Positions 1 to 7,240 of a DNA stretch of 64,000 nt are shown here, in pieces. The first letter of the stretch is position 1, and each line of letters opens with the position of its first letter. The DNA lies in contig CAJTDN010000002.1 of the NCBI GenBank assembly GCA_910574865.1, positions 372,001 through 436,000 of the forward strand, given 5' to 3'. This DNA is from Lachnospiraceae bacterium (lineage in GTDB: Bacteria; Bacillota; Clostridia; Lachnospirales; Lachnospiraceae). The translations under genes and the position numbers were made by a program. Under the pieces are notes generated by a model that saw only the letters and a list, made by a program, of their open reading frames with translations, was not told the DNA's origin and did no database searches.

Positions 1-1184
1 TTGAATACCATAGCGAACCCGTCGCCAATTTCCTTGGCTTCAATAAGCTCAATCAGATTCTCGTGCTTCAGATCGCTGTAAATCGGGAGAGTAGCTTTCA
101 ATCTGGAGATAGCATCTGCAGGATCGCCGCCGTACTGCTCGGTAGGAGCACCGGCGAACTTTACAAAATAACGCTGACCGTCTTTTTCAGTACCAAAGCA
201 GATGTTTCCGGAATCCTGGTCATCGTAAACCTTGAACACCGTTCCATACTCTTTCATAAAGCTGAAATCAAAAGTACTTTTCAGCTTGAAAGGAATCCCG
301 TCGATGTACTGCAGATAATACCCTTTGAAATACCATGTCGGCACAGGATTACGCATATTATCGTACCAAGACAGAACCTCCTTGGCTTGGTTCAGCATGG
401 TGTTCACTTCGTCCTGTCCGAACGGAATCGCCCAATATACAGATGAGAGAGTATTGCTTGAAATGTAAAGAGCAAGCAATCTCCAAAACTCCATAGGTAC
501 GTTATCATCAAAGTATCCGTTTACCATACCGGAAGCAAAGAGAGGAGCTTTCTGAGCGCACCAAACAATGCGGTTAAGTTCTTCCCACGGATCACCGTAA
601 TCGTTACGGTTAAAGTCGATAACGTGGAGCTGACCGCCTCTGTCGATCATCATATTGCCGATGTGGTAATCGCCGTGCTGATATACCTGCGGTCTGTTTT
701 TCAGCAAATGACGGTTCTCGTTTATGTAGTCGATAAATGCCTGTCCGTTCTCATACTTGATGGGGCACTCAACGTACTTTTTGATCTTATAATCCATTTT
801 ACGGTTAAAACGGATTTCCCAATCCTCCTGCGTTGCAGGAGCAGGAATGGAGTGGATCTTGCGAAGAATACGTCCTGCTTCCAAGCCATATACATATTGC
901 TCGGTATCAGAATAGCCCGACATGACCTGTTCTGCATCTTCGCCGTCAATCCAACTTTGGATGGAATAAACGCCATCCTCACAAGTGCCAAATTCAATGG
1001 GCTGGCACATAGGCACTCCAAAAGAAGCGACCTGTTTCATCATATTAAACTCAGACTGCTTTGTGTCGTGCTGTGCAATATCGGAAACACGCAAAAGATA
1101 CCGTGTGCCGTTTTCGTCGGTAACACAGTATTTTTTATCACTCGACCAGCCTTTGTTTATTGGTTCTTTCGTTACAAAATTCAT
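1..1184 (-). CDS. APH-family phosphotransferase with a second kinase-like region (partial)
   Basis: The reading frame opens with ATG at 1184 and stays open to the left edge, so 394 codons are visible and the C-terminus is missing. Residues about 1-285 are an aminoglycoside-phosphotransferase-type kinase: the Brenner motif HGDYHIGN (H170, D172, N177) is followed by VIDFNRND with D190, the metal-binding Asp. After that domain should end, the frame continues without a stop into residues about 300-394. This part resembles the N-lobe of a Ser/Thr-kinase-like fold: a beta strand pair around YGTVFKVYDD, a YFVKFAG strand with a candidate ATP-binding Lys, and an LKHENLIEL hinge-like segment. The family phosphorylates small molecules such as aminoglycosides or homoserine; the substrate here cannot be told. 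It lies 17 bp upstream of the S51-like gene on the same strand only if read from the other side, since that gene ends at 1202 and is transcribed first. APH identity is firm; the second kinase domain is inference. Confidence 0.8.
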   Translation of the reverse strand, partial: MNFVTKEPINKGWSSDKKYCVTDENGTRYLLRVSDIAQHDTKQSEFNMMKQVASFGVPMCQPIEFGTCEDGVYSIQSWIDGEDAEQVMSGYSDTEQYVYGLEAGRILRKIHSIPAPATQEDWEIRFNRKMDYKIKKYVECPIKYENGQAFIDYINENRHLLKNRPQVYQHGDYHIGNMMIDRGGQLHVIDFNRNDYGDPWEELNRIVWCAQKAPLFASGMVNGYFDDNVPMEFWRLLALYISSNTLSSVYWAIPFGQDEVNTMLNQAKEVLSWYDNMRNPVPTWYFKGYYLQYIDGIPFKLKSTFDFSFMKEYGTVFKVYDDQDSGNICFGTEKDGQRYFVKFAGAPTEQYGGDPADAISRLKATLPIYSDLKHENLIELIEAKEIGDGFAMVF

Positions 1185-1201
1185 ATCTTTTCTCCGTAGC
1201 T

Positions 1202-1870
1202 CTATCTGCCAAACACCTTGACATCACCGAGCAGTTTAAGGTTTCCATTATCCACGAGAATTGCGCCAGCTCGCACAGCGGTTGCGTACACGGTTTTACC
1301 ACGTTCAGCAAGTACCCGTTGTATCGACTCATCCTGTTCCGAAGTCCCCTCATAGTGAACTTCCAAATAAAAATCATTCAGATAAGGAAGCCCCTCATAA
1401 TACTTAAATTCGGGGTAATCATCATCGGGAGACAAATGGTACTCTGCTAACTGAATGACAGCACCGGCACTATAGCCCATCAGAATCCCATCATGTTGCA
1501 TCAAAATATCATACAAATCGAACTCTTTGATTCGATCCATCATTCTGTCCGGCAACCCGCCAAGGAAATAAACAATGTCTGCGCTTTTGATTTTTTGAGT
1601 TGCAGATTCCTTTGTGTCGGTAAAATAATTGATAAAGTTAATGTTTTCTTCCGGGATGCCATAAGTAGTAAAGCCTCCAACAATCCCATCGTGATATTTG
1701 CCACATTCCTTGCTATACAAAGCATTCCAATCCGACAAGGATTTTACACGGTTGTCTCTAAAGGAGAACGCTACGACCGCAACAGAATGATTTGGCTGTA
1801 TGTAGTTTTTCAATTCGTCATAGAGCCAAGGCGCATCTATGTCAAATCCTTCAAGTAAAATGTTAATCAT
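1202..1870 (-). CDS. Type 1 glutamine amidotransferase-like / peptidase S51 family protein
   Basis: A 222-residue protein of about the usual length for dipeptidase E-like (S51) proteins, which share the class I glutamine amidotransferase fold. The nucleophile elbow GYSAGA places the candidate catalytic Ser at residue 134, preceded by a strand and the YFLGGLPDR loop. S51 enzymes cleave Asp-X dipeptides or act as cyanophycinases, but many relatives have no known substrate. Its ATG overlaps the stop of the upstream acetyltransferase-nucleotidyltransferase gene as ATGA, so the two are translationally coupled and probably work together. Placed with APH-like and ANT-like genes on a mobile element, a role in detoxification or modification of a small molecule is plausible but unproven. 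Confidence 0.8.
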   Translation of the reverse strand: MINILLEGFDIDAPWLYDELKNYIQPNHSVAVVAFSFRDNRVKSLSDWNALYSKECGKYHDGIVGGFTTYGIPEENINFINYFTDTKESATQKIKSADIVYFLGGLPDRMMDRIKEFDLYDILMQHDGILMGYSAGAVIQLAEYHLSPDDDYPEFKYYEGLPYLNDFYLEVHYEGTSEQDESIQRVLAERGKTVYATAVRAGAILVDNGNLKLLGDVKVFGR

Positions 1871-3111
1871 TGATTTATCTCCTTTGCTTGTATTTGTGCT
1901 TTTTCCAGTACATCTGCAAAGCGCTGTATCGGCTCCGCAAGCGTCTCAGCGTAGTCGAATGTCTCTTTATCGTCTCGATATTCCAACGGACTTCTGCGAA
2001 CTATCAACGCATATCTAAGGGCATCCGGATTGGGGCAGAGATTGTTTTCCAACGCCCATTCTGCGGCTTTTGTCTTTGCGATGATTTTGCCGGTGCGAAG
2101 TGTATAGATGCACCGAGCTATATCCAACATCCAACTGAAGGAGTAGAAGCTCCGTCCGGTGCTTTGTGCGTATTTTCTGATTGTTTCATAGTGTCGTTTA
2201 ACGTCGGCATACAATTCGTGGAAAGTGGGATATTTCAGTTCCTTTCGTATATCCTTTCCGTACAAGAGGACGCTGCTCTCGACCAGCTCTGCCATGCCGA
2301 AGCTGTCAAACGCATAACTATCGGTAATTCGTTCTCCGCTTGTGCCCCAATATACTACACGGTCAGTTTTCTTTGAGAGGAACGCATCCAGGGTGAGCAT
2401 CCCGCCCTCAAAAGAACGGTAATAGGGATTATCGGGTTCATCTACAAGCATAGCTTGGCGAAGTCCAACGAGCGATTTTGCCTGTTCCTCCGTTATTTGC
2501 TTGCTTGTCAATACAAGAATATCAAGATCGCTCCAACCCAATCTGAAATCATTCAGTACAGACGAGCCATACATATAAATTGAAGGTTCACAATCCGAGA
2601 GAATACCGCTGATTTCACGAACCGTAGTATTGATAGCGAGCTGTCGTTCTTTTCGTTCTGATCCTGCAGGATGCAGGACATATTTCTGATTTGGGTAATC
2701 AAATTCTTCAATAAGCTCGTCTGCAACAAAACCATATTTTTCATACAATGCTCTTGGGGCGGTTCCTTTTTCATCGTCAGCACGGAAAGTAGATACCGAG
2801 ATTTCTTTTGTTCTGTCTAAATTGGTAAGAGCTTCATCCATGAGAATGGAAGCAACACCACGGCGACGGTATTCGGGCGAAACAGCGAGACAGCAGATCA
2901 TGTTGTGTCCTCGTGAGAACAGCATAACACCGGCAATCTCGTTTTCGTCCTTTATACAGATAGCCTGTCTCTTGCCCATGAACTTGAGAACGGTGGCTCG
3001 ATGCTCGTTTAGCTTCTCTTGCGTTTCCAGACCTGGGAAATTCCAGCGCACCTGTGTAACAAGGCTCATCCAATTTTCAATATCTTCCGGTACTCCATAA
3101 AAGAGCTGCAC
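1867..3111 (-). CDS. GNAT acetyltransferase fused to an aminoglycoside nucleotidyltransferase-like domain
   Basis: A 414-residue two-domain protein. Residues about 1-145 are a GNAT N-acetyltransferase: the acetyl-CoA loop LAVSPEYRRRGVASILM (about 75-91) and YEKYGF near 125 are typical. Residues about 165-400 match the ANT(9)/AadA-type nucleotidyltransferases: YGSSVLNDFRLGWSDLDILV carries the G-S and D195-x-D197 metal site, followed by a helical C-terminal half. Known relatives inactivate aminoglycosides by acetylation or adenylylation; having both activities in one chain recalls bifunctional resistance enzymes. Its stop overlaps the start of the S51-like gene as ATGA. The start at 3111 gives a complete GNAT domain. 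The fold assignment is firm; a resistance role is inference, since the drug-binding residues cannot be judged here. Confidence 0.85.
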   Translation of the reverse strand: MQLFYGVPEDIENWMSLVTQVRWNFPGLETQEKLNEHRATVLKFMGKRQAICIKDENEIAGVMLFSRGHNMICCLAVSPEYRRRGVASILMDEALTNLDRTKEISVSTFRADDEKGTAPRALYEKYGFVADELIEEFDYPNQKYVLHPAGSERKERQLAINTTVREISGILSDCEPSIYMYGSSVLNDFRLGWSDLDILVLTSKQITEEQAKSLVGLRQAMLVDEPDNPYYRSFEGGMLTLDAFLSKKTDRVVYWGTSGERITDSYAFDSFGMAELVESSVLLYGKDIRKELKYPTFHELYADVKRHYETIRKYAQSTGRSFYSFSWMLDIARCIYTLRTGKIIAKTKAAEWALENNLCPNPDALRYALIVRRSPLEYRDDKETFDYAETLAEPIQRFADVLEKAQIQAKEINQ

Positions 3112-3280
3112 AGCATTTCGCCTCCGTTCGTAATCAATTGGTTATCAAAGCAATCGCCTTACTCATAGATACAAAAATCCATAATAATTATAGCACAAAA
3201 ATATGAAAAATTCTACCGGCTTCACGAATAAAACAGAAAAATCGGGATTGCATCGTTCAAAATGCACTCCCGCTGAAATT

Positions 3281-4987
3281 TTATCGCTCCCAACTGTCTC
3301 GATTCTTCTTCTTGTTCTGCTTTTGCTGTGACTGCTGTTGCTGTTTCCGGCGAATGAACTCCCGAACAGAACGTGTATCTGATTCTTCATGGAGCAGATT
3401 TGCCACATCACGCTTGCTGTCGTGCATCAGCATCGGATCGTATTTCTCGCCGTAGGCAGCTTTCACACGGTCAACGGCAGAGCGTTCCTTTTCCTCACGA
3501 ACGGCAAGCCGTGCATCCATCAGCTCAGCGGCATCCATACCAGCGCCTTGTTCTTTCAGCTCGGCATACTGCTTCAAAGCTTCATCAAGCTCGGCAGAAT
3601 ATTTTTCTTCCTGCTCGGACAGCTTCTGCAGCGCACCCTCCAATGTGGCGATTTCTTTCTTCACCTCGGAAATACCCGCATCGTCGGCGCAGTCCAAAGA
3701 ACGAAGCAGAAAGTCTTTTTCGGTTTTCAGCTCCTCGATTTCCTCAGTCAGCTCGGTAATGCGGTGGGTAAGGTCATGCAGCTTGGGTATCAGATAGAAC
3801 GGCGTTTCCTTTTTCTCCGCAAGCAGATTCCTCCGTTCCTTGGATTTCTCCTTGATTTGTTGCACCAAACTCGCATAGCGTTCAAGCTCCGGCTTGACTG
3901 CATCAACACGCTTACCCATGCGGTTCTTACCTACACCAATATAACGAAGCTGATAGCTGAAAATCAGTATACTGCTGCGTAGCTTTTCCAATGCTTCCGC
4001 TATGGCAGGAACCGTATTCTTTACCGCTTGCATCAGCTTCTTGACCGTTGCTTTCAGCTCACGGAGAAGTGCATTGTCTGCCTTGATCTGACGGTTAATT
4101 TCACAGCGGTCAGAGATAACACCCTTTTTCTCCAACGCATGGGCAACCACACCCTCGTGAATAGTGGGCTGCTCGGTCAAGCCTCTGTCTGCATGGCTGC
4201 GGTGGTCGATGCGCTCGTCGTGTCCGTATCTATCTAAATAACAGTTGGTCACGTCTGCCCACGCCTTGCGCCACTCCGCAAGCTGTTCTTCGCTGTTCCA
4301 ACGCTCGGCAATGGGATTCTGTCTGCCGAACTTGGTGCTTTTGGGGTGTTTGTTGGCTCGTTCATAGCCGTGCTTCTCAGCCTCGGATGGAGGCATATAC
4401 ACTTTCTTTCGACCGACCTTGTACGGATATTGCTTTTCCCATCCGTCTGCCTGTGCCGCCTTGAACTCGGCGGCGGTAAAGCCTCGTTCCTCGCCGTTTC
4501 TGACACAGAGATATTCTTTCTCGGTCTTGTACTGCCAGTTGCCCTGTTCATCAAGCGGGCGCACCGTCAGCATAATATGAGCGTGCGGATTATGACCGGG
4601 CGGATGCGGATCGTGAATGGCAACATCAGCGCACATCCCCTCGGCAACAAAGCTGTTCTGAATAAAATCGGTTAGAAGTTCCTGCCATTGTGCTGGTGTC
4701 AGCTCAATAGGCAGAGCAGGAACGAACTCACGTGCAAGGCGGCTGTCCTTGGTCTTTTCGTTTTCTTCCACGGCGTTCCAAAGCAGGCCTCGGTCTTTCC
4801 ATTCGGCAGGAGCAAACTCCGGCAGAAATACATCTTGCCACACAAGCCCTTTCTTTCGTGTATAGTCGTGCCGTACTCCGTCATAGTCATTCAAGATGTT
4901 GGTACAGCTCAGATAAGCGGAAGCGGCAACCGCAGACCGTCCCGTACCTCGGCTGACCACTTTGGCTTCCAAGTGGTAGATCGCCAT
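3281..4987 (-). CDS. mobL: MobA/MobL family (MOBQ) relaxase
   Basis: A 568-residue relaxase. The N-terminal 200 residues hold the MobA/MobL domain: GRSAVAASAYLSC near residues 16-28, and the metal-binding histidine triad region HDPHPPGHNPHAHIML (H125, H128, H132, H135, H137), followed by TVRPLDEQGNW. Tyr5 or Tyr25 is a candidate for the nicking tyrosine. The C-terminal half is long, charged coiled coil (about residues 290-500), usual for this family. Relaxases of this type nick oriT and lead single-strand transfer using another element's conjugation pore; no such pore genes are present here, so the element is mobilizable rather than self-transmissible. A MOBQ-type nic core lies about 310 bp upstream. 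Confidence 0.93.
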   Translation of the reverse strand: MAIYHLEAKVVSRGTGRSAVAASAYLSCTNILNDYDGVRHDYTRKKGLVWQDVFLPEFAPAEWKDRGLLWNAVEENEKTKDSRLAREFVPALPIELTPAQWQELLTDFIQNSFVAEGMCADVAIHDPHPPGHNPHAHIMLTVRPLDEQGNWQYKTEKEYLCVRNGEERGFTAAEFKAAQADGWEKQYPYKVGRKKVYMPPSEAEKHGYERANKHPKSTKFGRQNPIAERWNSEEQLAEWRKAWADVTNCYLDRYGHDERIDHRSHADRGLTEQPTIHEGVVAHALEKKGVISDRCEINRQIKADNALLRELKATVKKLMQAVKNTVPAIAEALEKLRSSILIFSYQLRYIGVGKNRMGKRVDAVKPELERYASLVQQIKEKSKERRNLLAEKKETPFYLIPKLHDLTHRITELTEEIEELKTEKDFLLRSLDCADDAGISEVKKEIATLEGALQKLSEQEEKYSAELDEALKQYAELKEQGAGMDAAELMDARLAVREEKERSAVDRVKAAYGEKYDPMLMHDSKRDVANLLHEESDTRSVREFIRRKQQQQSQQKQNKKKNRDSWER

Positions 4988-5274
4988 TCGTTCTCACCGT
5001 CCTTTCGTCCTTGTTTTTGTTTCTTTTTCGCAAAAAGAAAATGGGTGTCGCAGGAGAAGCGATACCCGTAACTGCGATAAAACTGCCGGTGGCAGATTTT
5101 CGCAGGCAGGCGGCGAGTTGTTTCCAAAACGGAAACAACTGTTTTGATGATGAAGCAAAACATATAGCCGACTGCGTGGACAATGACAGCAGCGCCGCAG
5201 AGCTGTGGCATTGTCCATAAGGCTTCCGCAGAAGCCGCATCCGCCTCGCAGAGCGCACGGTTGCCGCAGGCAAT

Positions 5275-5312
5275 ACCACCGCCCCTTCGGGGTGGTGAGT
5301 AAGTGCGCCCTT
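5275..5312. other. Candidate origin of transfer (oriT) with MOBQ nic core
   Basis: An imperfect hairpin (CCACCGCCCC, loop TTC, GGGGTGG) ends at 5297 and is followed by TAAGTGCGCCCTT at 5300-5312. The core TAAGTGCGCCCT matches the nic region of RSF1010-type (MOBQ) origins as I know it, where an inverted repeat also precedes the nick. The site lies in the 377-bp gene-free stretch between the relaxase gene and the DUF3847 gene. The same stretch holds further inverted repeats: GTTGTTTCC/GGAAACAAC near 5117-5140, TGGACAATG/CATTGTCCA near 5178-5218, and GGCTTC/GAAGCC near 5220-5236. Nicking position is not shown by sequence alone. Confidence 0.7.
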
Positions 5313-5364
5313 CGGGATAAAAGAAACGGGACGCTCGGTTGCCCGAACGCCCCTCGTCTCATGT

Positions 5365-5562
5365 TTATCGTTTTAGCCCGCATAGAAAGTCCTCCAATTC
5401 GTCAAGGCTCATGGAAGCAACGTTCGGAAAGACCTTTTCCAGTATCGCTCCCTCCTGGATCAGCCGTCGTGTCCTCGCTTTTCGCTCCTTATTACGGTCA
5501 CGCATCTCTGCTTCCTCCAGTCTGTGCTTGGCTTGTAGTAATTTCTTCTCGTCTGTGATCAT
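5365..5562 (-). CDS. DUF3847-like small mobile-element protein
   Basis: A 65-residue, highly charged, helical protein beginning MITDEKKLLQAKHRL. A longer frame continues upstream to 5712, but AGGAGG lies 7 bases before the ATG at 5562, which fixes the start. Small proteins of this kind (annotated as DUF3847) regularly sit beside MobA/MobL relaxase genes in Firmicutes mobilizable elements; their job is unknown, possibly as a relaxosome accessory. It lies between the oriT region and the ParR-like gene, all on the minus strand. Confidence 0.7.
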   Translation of the reverse strand: MITDEKKLLQAKHRLEEAEMRDRNKERKARTRRLIQEGAILEKVFPNVASMSLDELEDFLCGLKR

Positions 5563-5611
5563 AGAAAAACCTCCTGTGGTAGTAAAAATTGGGTTATTTG
5601 ATAGCAGTGCA

Positions 5612-5710
5612 ATACCAAATATCCGTCCGTTTGGTATCATGCTTTTTTTGAAAATCGTTGTAGTAGCAAAAATGCCCCCGTTTAGTATCGCAGTAGTACC
5701 AAACGAGGGC
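5612..5710. repeat. Two inverted repeats upstream of the DUF3847 gene
   Basis: ATACCAAA (from 5612) pairs with TTTGGTAT (to 5637), and GCCCCCGTTT (5674-5683) pairs with AAACGAGGGC (5701-5710) with one mismatch. Several GTAGTA triplets lie around them. They sit between the ParR-like gene and the DUF3847 ribosome binding site and could be a protein-binding site or an attenuator. No function is assigned. Confidence 0.45.
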
Positions 5711-5720
5711 AATAGTAGTA

Positions 5721-6065
5721 TCAGAAACTGTCAGCAAAGTCCAATGCCGCCGAAATGTTCTCGTCATCCTCGTCGGGAATGACCTGCGGAACATCGTGTG
5801 TCAAAGGTGTAGAGTTGTAGAGTACGGTTTTTTCTATAATTCTCTGTATTAAACCAAGAAAAGCATCATCTTTTTCACGGGTTTCCAAATAAGGATCGGA
5901 AGCAAGCCGTGCCTGCCGTTCAAAATGGTCATTGATGGCGGTAACAATCGCCTTGCTATACGAGCGATACTGCTTTTTGTCCATCTGCTGTAAATGCTCG
6001 TAGGCTCGGCGGTCATCCTCATCCGCAAGATTTAAGCGCAGGCTAGTCGTGTAGATCTGCTTCAT
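5721..6065 (-). CDS. ParR/StbB-like centromere-binding or plasmid segregation protein
   Basis: A 114-residue protein with a basic, possibly ribbon-helix-helix N-terminal half (KQIYTTSLRLNLADEDDRRAYEHL) and an acidic C-terminal tail. Its start overlaps the stop of the upstream actin-like gene by 4 bases (6062-6065), the usual arrangement for parM-parR pairs, in which the small protein binds parC and the end of the actin filament. The identification rests mainly on size, the N-terminal pattern and this coupling. It could also be a generic mobile-element accessory protein. Confidence 0.6.
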   Translation of the reverse strand: MKQIYTTSLRLNLADEDDRRAYEHLQQMDKKQYRSYSKAIVTAINDHFERQARLASDPYLETREKDDAFLGLIQRIIEKTVLYNSTPLTHDVPQVIPDEDDENISAALDFADSF

Positions 6066-7003
6066 ACGATGCCTCCTTTTCTGTTCTGCTTCTGTTCAGC
6101 AAGCAGTTCATAGCCTTTTGCGGTAGCGCAAATATCGTCGTTGATAATCACACGGTCTTTGTCATAGCTGCCGAAGTTTTTGAGAATACAGCTTCCGCCG
6201 CCTACCACATACAGGCGCACCAGTTCCGGATCGTATTCATGCTCACGCAGTCTGCGGAAGATGCCCTCCGCATATTCGGTTGCGGTATCACGGATGGCGG
6301 TCAGATAACGCTGGCTGATGTCTGCCGTTCCGTGACGGATAACACGCTCAAGGACGGTTTCATCCACCGATACACCAAATTGCTTCATCAGATTTTCACG
6401 CACAGCAAGCATACACTGATTTGTGCCGTATTTTTCGGTAAAACACTTTTTCGCAAGAGGGCGGCACTCGTTGATATACATGACGTTCATCGTACCGTTG
6501 CCAATATCGCAGAGCATATTGATGCCCTTGAACTCACGGAGCTTGTCTGCAACCGCAGAAAAGCCCTGCGGAAAAATATCCGCACCGGCAAATTCAACGT
6601 GGTAGTCAACTCCCTTGAAAGTGAAGTCGGCGCTGTCGTTCTGCAGGAGGTATTCCCTGAAGCTGTCCTTCTGTTCGCTCACCCAAGTCAGAGGGAGTCC
6701 CGCCGCAAGGTGGACACGGGCAGAGATCAGCTTGCGGATGTTCAGCTCACGGGCAACAGCGGCAAGAGTAAGAATATAGTAGTCGCTGTCTGTCATTTTG
6801 TCGGAGATAAATTCCTTGTGTTCCTCACCAATGAGATAATATCTGCCCTCGTAGACAAGCAGATTGCTCTTGAAGGTCGGCTCCTTGTCGTAGGCGGCTA
6901 CGCCCGTCTTAAAGCAACAATGGGCAGTCTTGATGTTGCCATAGCCGTGATCGATGCCGATGATGATGGGATTGGTGTTGTTGTAGTTGTTCATAAAATT
7001 CAT
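6062..7003 (-). CDS. ParM/StbA-like actin-fold ATPase
   Basis: A 313-residue actin-like protein. The phosphate-1 loop IIIGIDHGYGNIKT is near residues 11-24, the phosphate-2 region MLCDIGNGTMNVMYI near 160-175, and the adenosine loop YVVGGGSCILKNF near 265-280. This is the order and spacing of ParM-type segregation ATPases. A longer frame reaches 7111, but AAAGGA lies just before the ATG at 7003, so that start is chosen. ParM filaments push plasmid copies apart; in an integrated element the pair may stabilise the excised circle. Three palindromes lie directly upstream and may include the centromere-like site. Confidence 0.85.
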   Translation of the reverse strand: MNFMNNYNNTNPIIIGIDHGYGNIKTAHCCFKTGVAAYDKEPTFKSNLLVYEGRYYLIGEEHKEFISDKMTDSDYYILTLAAVARELNIRKLISARVHLAAGLPLTWVSEQKDSFREYLLQNDSADFTFKGVDYHVEFAGADIFPQGFSAVADKLREFKGINMLCDIGNGTMNVMYINECRPLAKKCFTEKYGTNQCMLAVRENLMKQFGVSVDETVLERVIRHGTADISQRYLTAIRDTATEYAEGIFRRLREHEYDPELVRLYVVGGGSCILKNFGSYDKDRVIINDDICATAKGYELLAEQKQNRKGGIV

Positions 7004-7055
7004 AGAGATTCCTTTCTGCCGCTTTGCGGCGATACAAAATATTATCGGTTTTAGC

Positions 7056-7202
7056 AAAGTGCCAAGTTGGCACTTTGCCGCTGATAGTTGGTGAGTGGAC
7101 ATTTTGTCCACTCACCTCGAAAAGCATCAAGAATCAAAGTTTCAAAATGATACAATGATGCAAAACAGGCATAAAAAATCAAGTTGCCAAAATGACAACT
7201 TG
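7056..7202. repeat. Cluster of three palindromes upstream of the ParM-like gene
   Basis: Three inverted repeats follow one another: AAAGTGCCAA-G-TTGGCACTTT at 7056-7076, GGTGAGTGGACA/TGTCCACTCACC at 7090-7116 (12-bp perfect arms, 3-base loop), and CAAGTTG/CAACTTG at 7180-7202. They fill the space between the serine recombinase and the actin-like gene. They could be a parC-like partition site, operator sites for the ParR-like protein, or terminator/antiterminator structures. Confidence 0.55.
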
Positions 7203-7210
7203 AAACAGAA

Positions 7211-7240
7211 GAAGCGGATCGACATACATCAATCCGCTTC
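7211..7240 (-). terminator. Hairpin at the end of the serine recombinase gene
   Basis: GAAGCGGAT at 7211-7219 pairs exactly with ATCCGCTTC at 7232-7240, and the recombinase stop codon lies within the right arm. On the minus strand the stem is followed by TTCTGTTTC, a weak U-tract. It is a plausible intrinsic terminator for the recombinase transcript. Confidence 0.5.
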
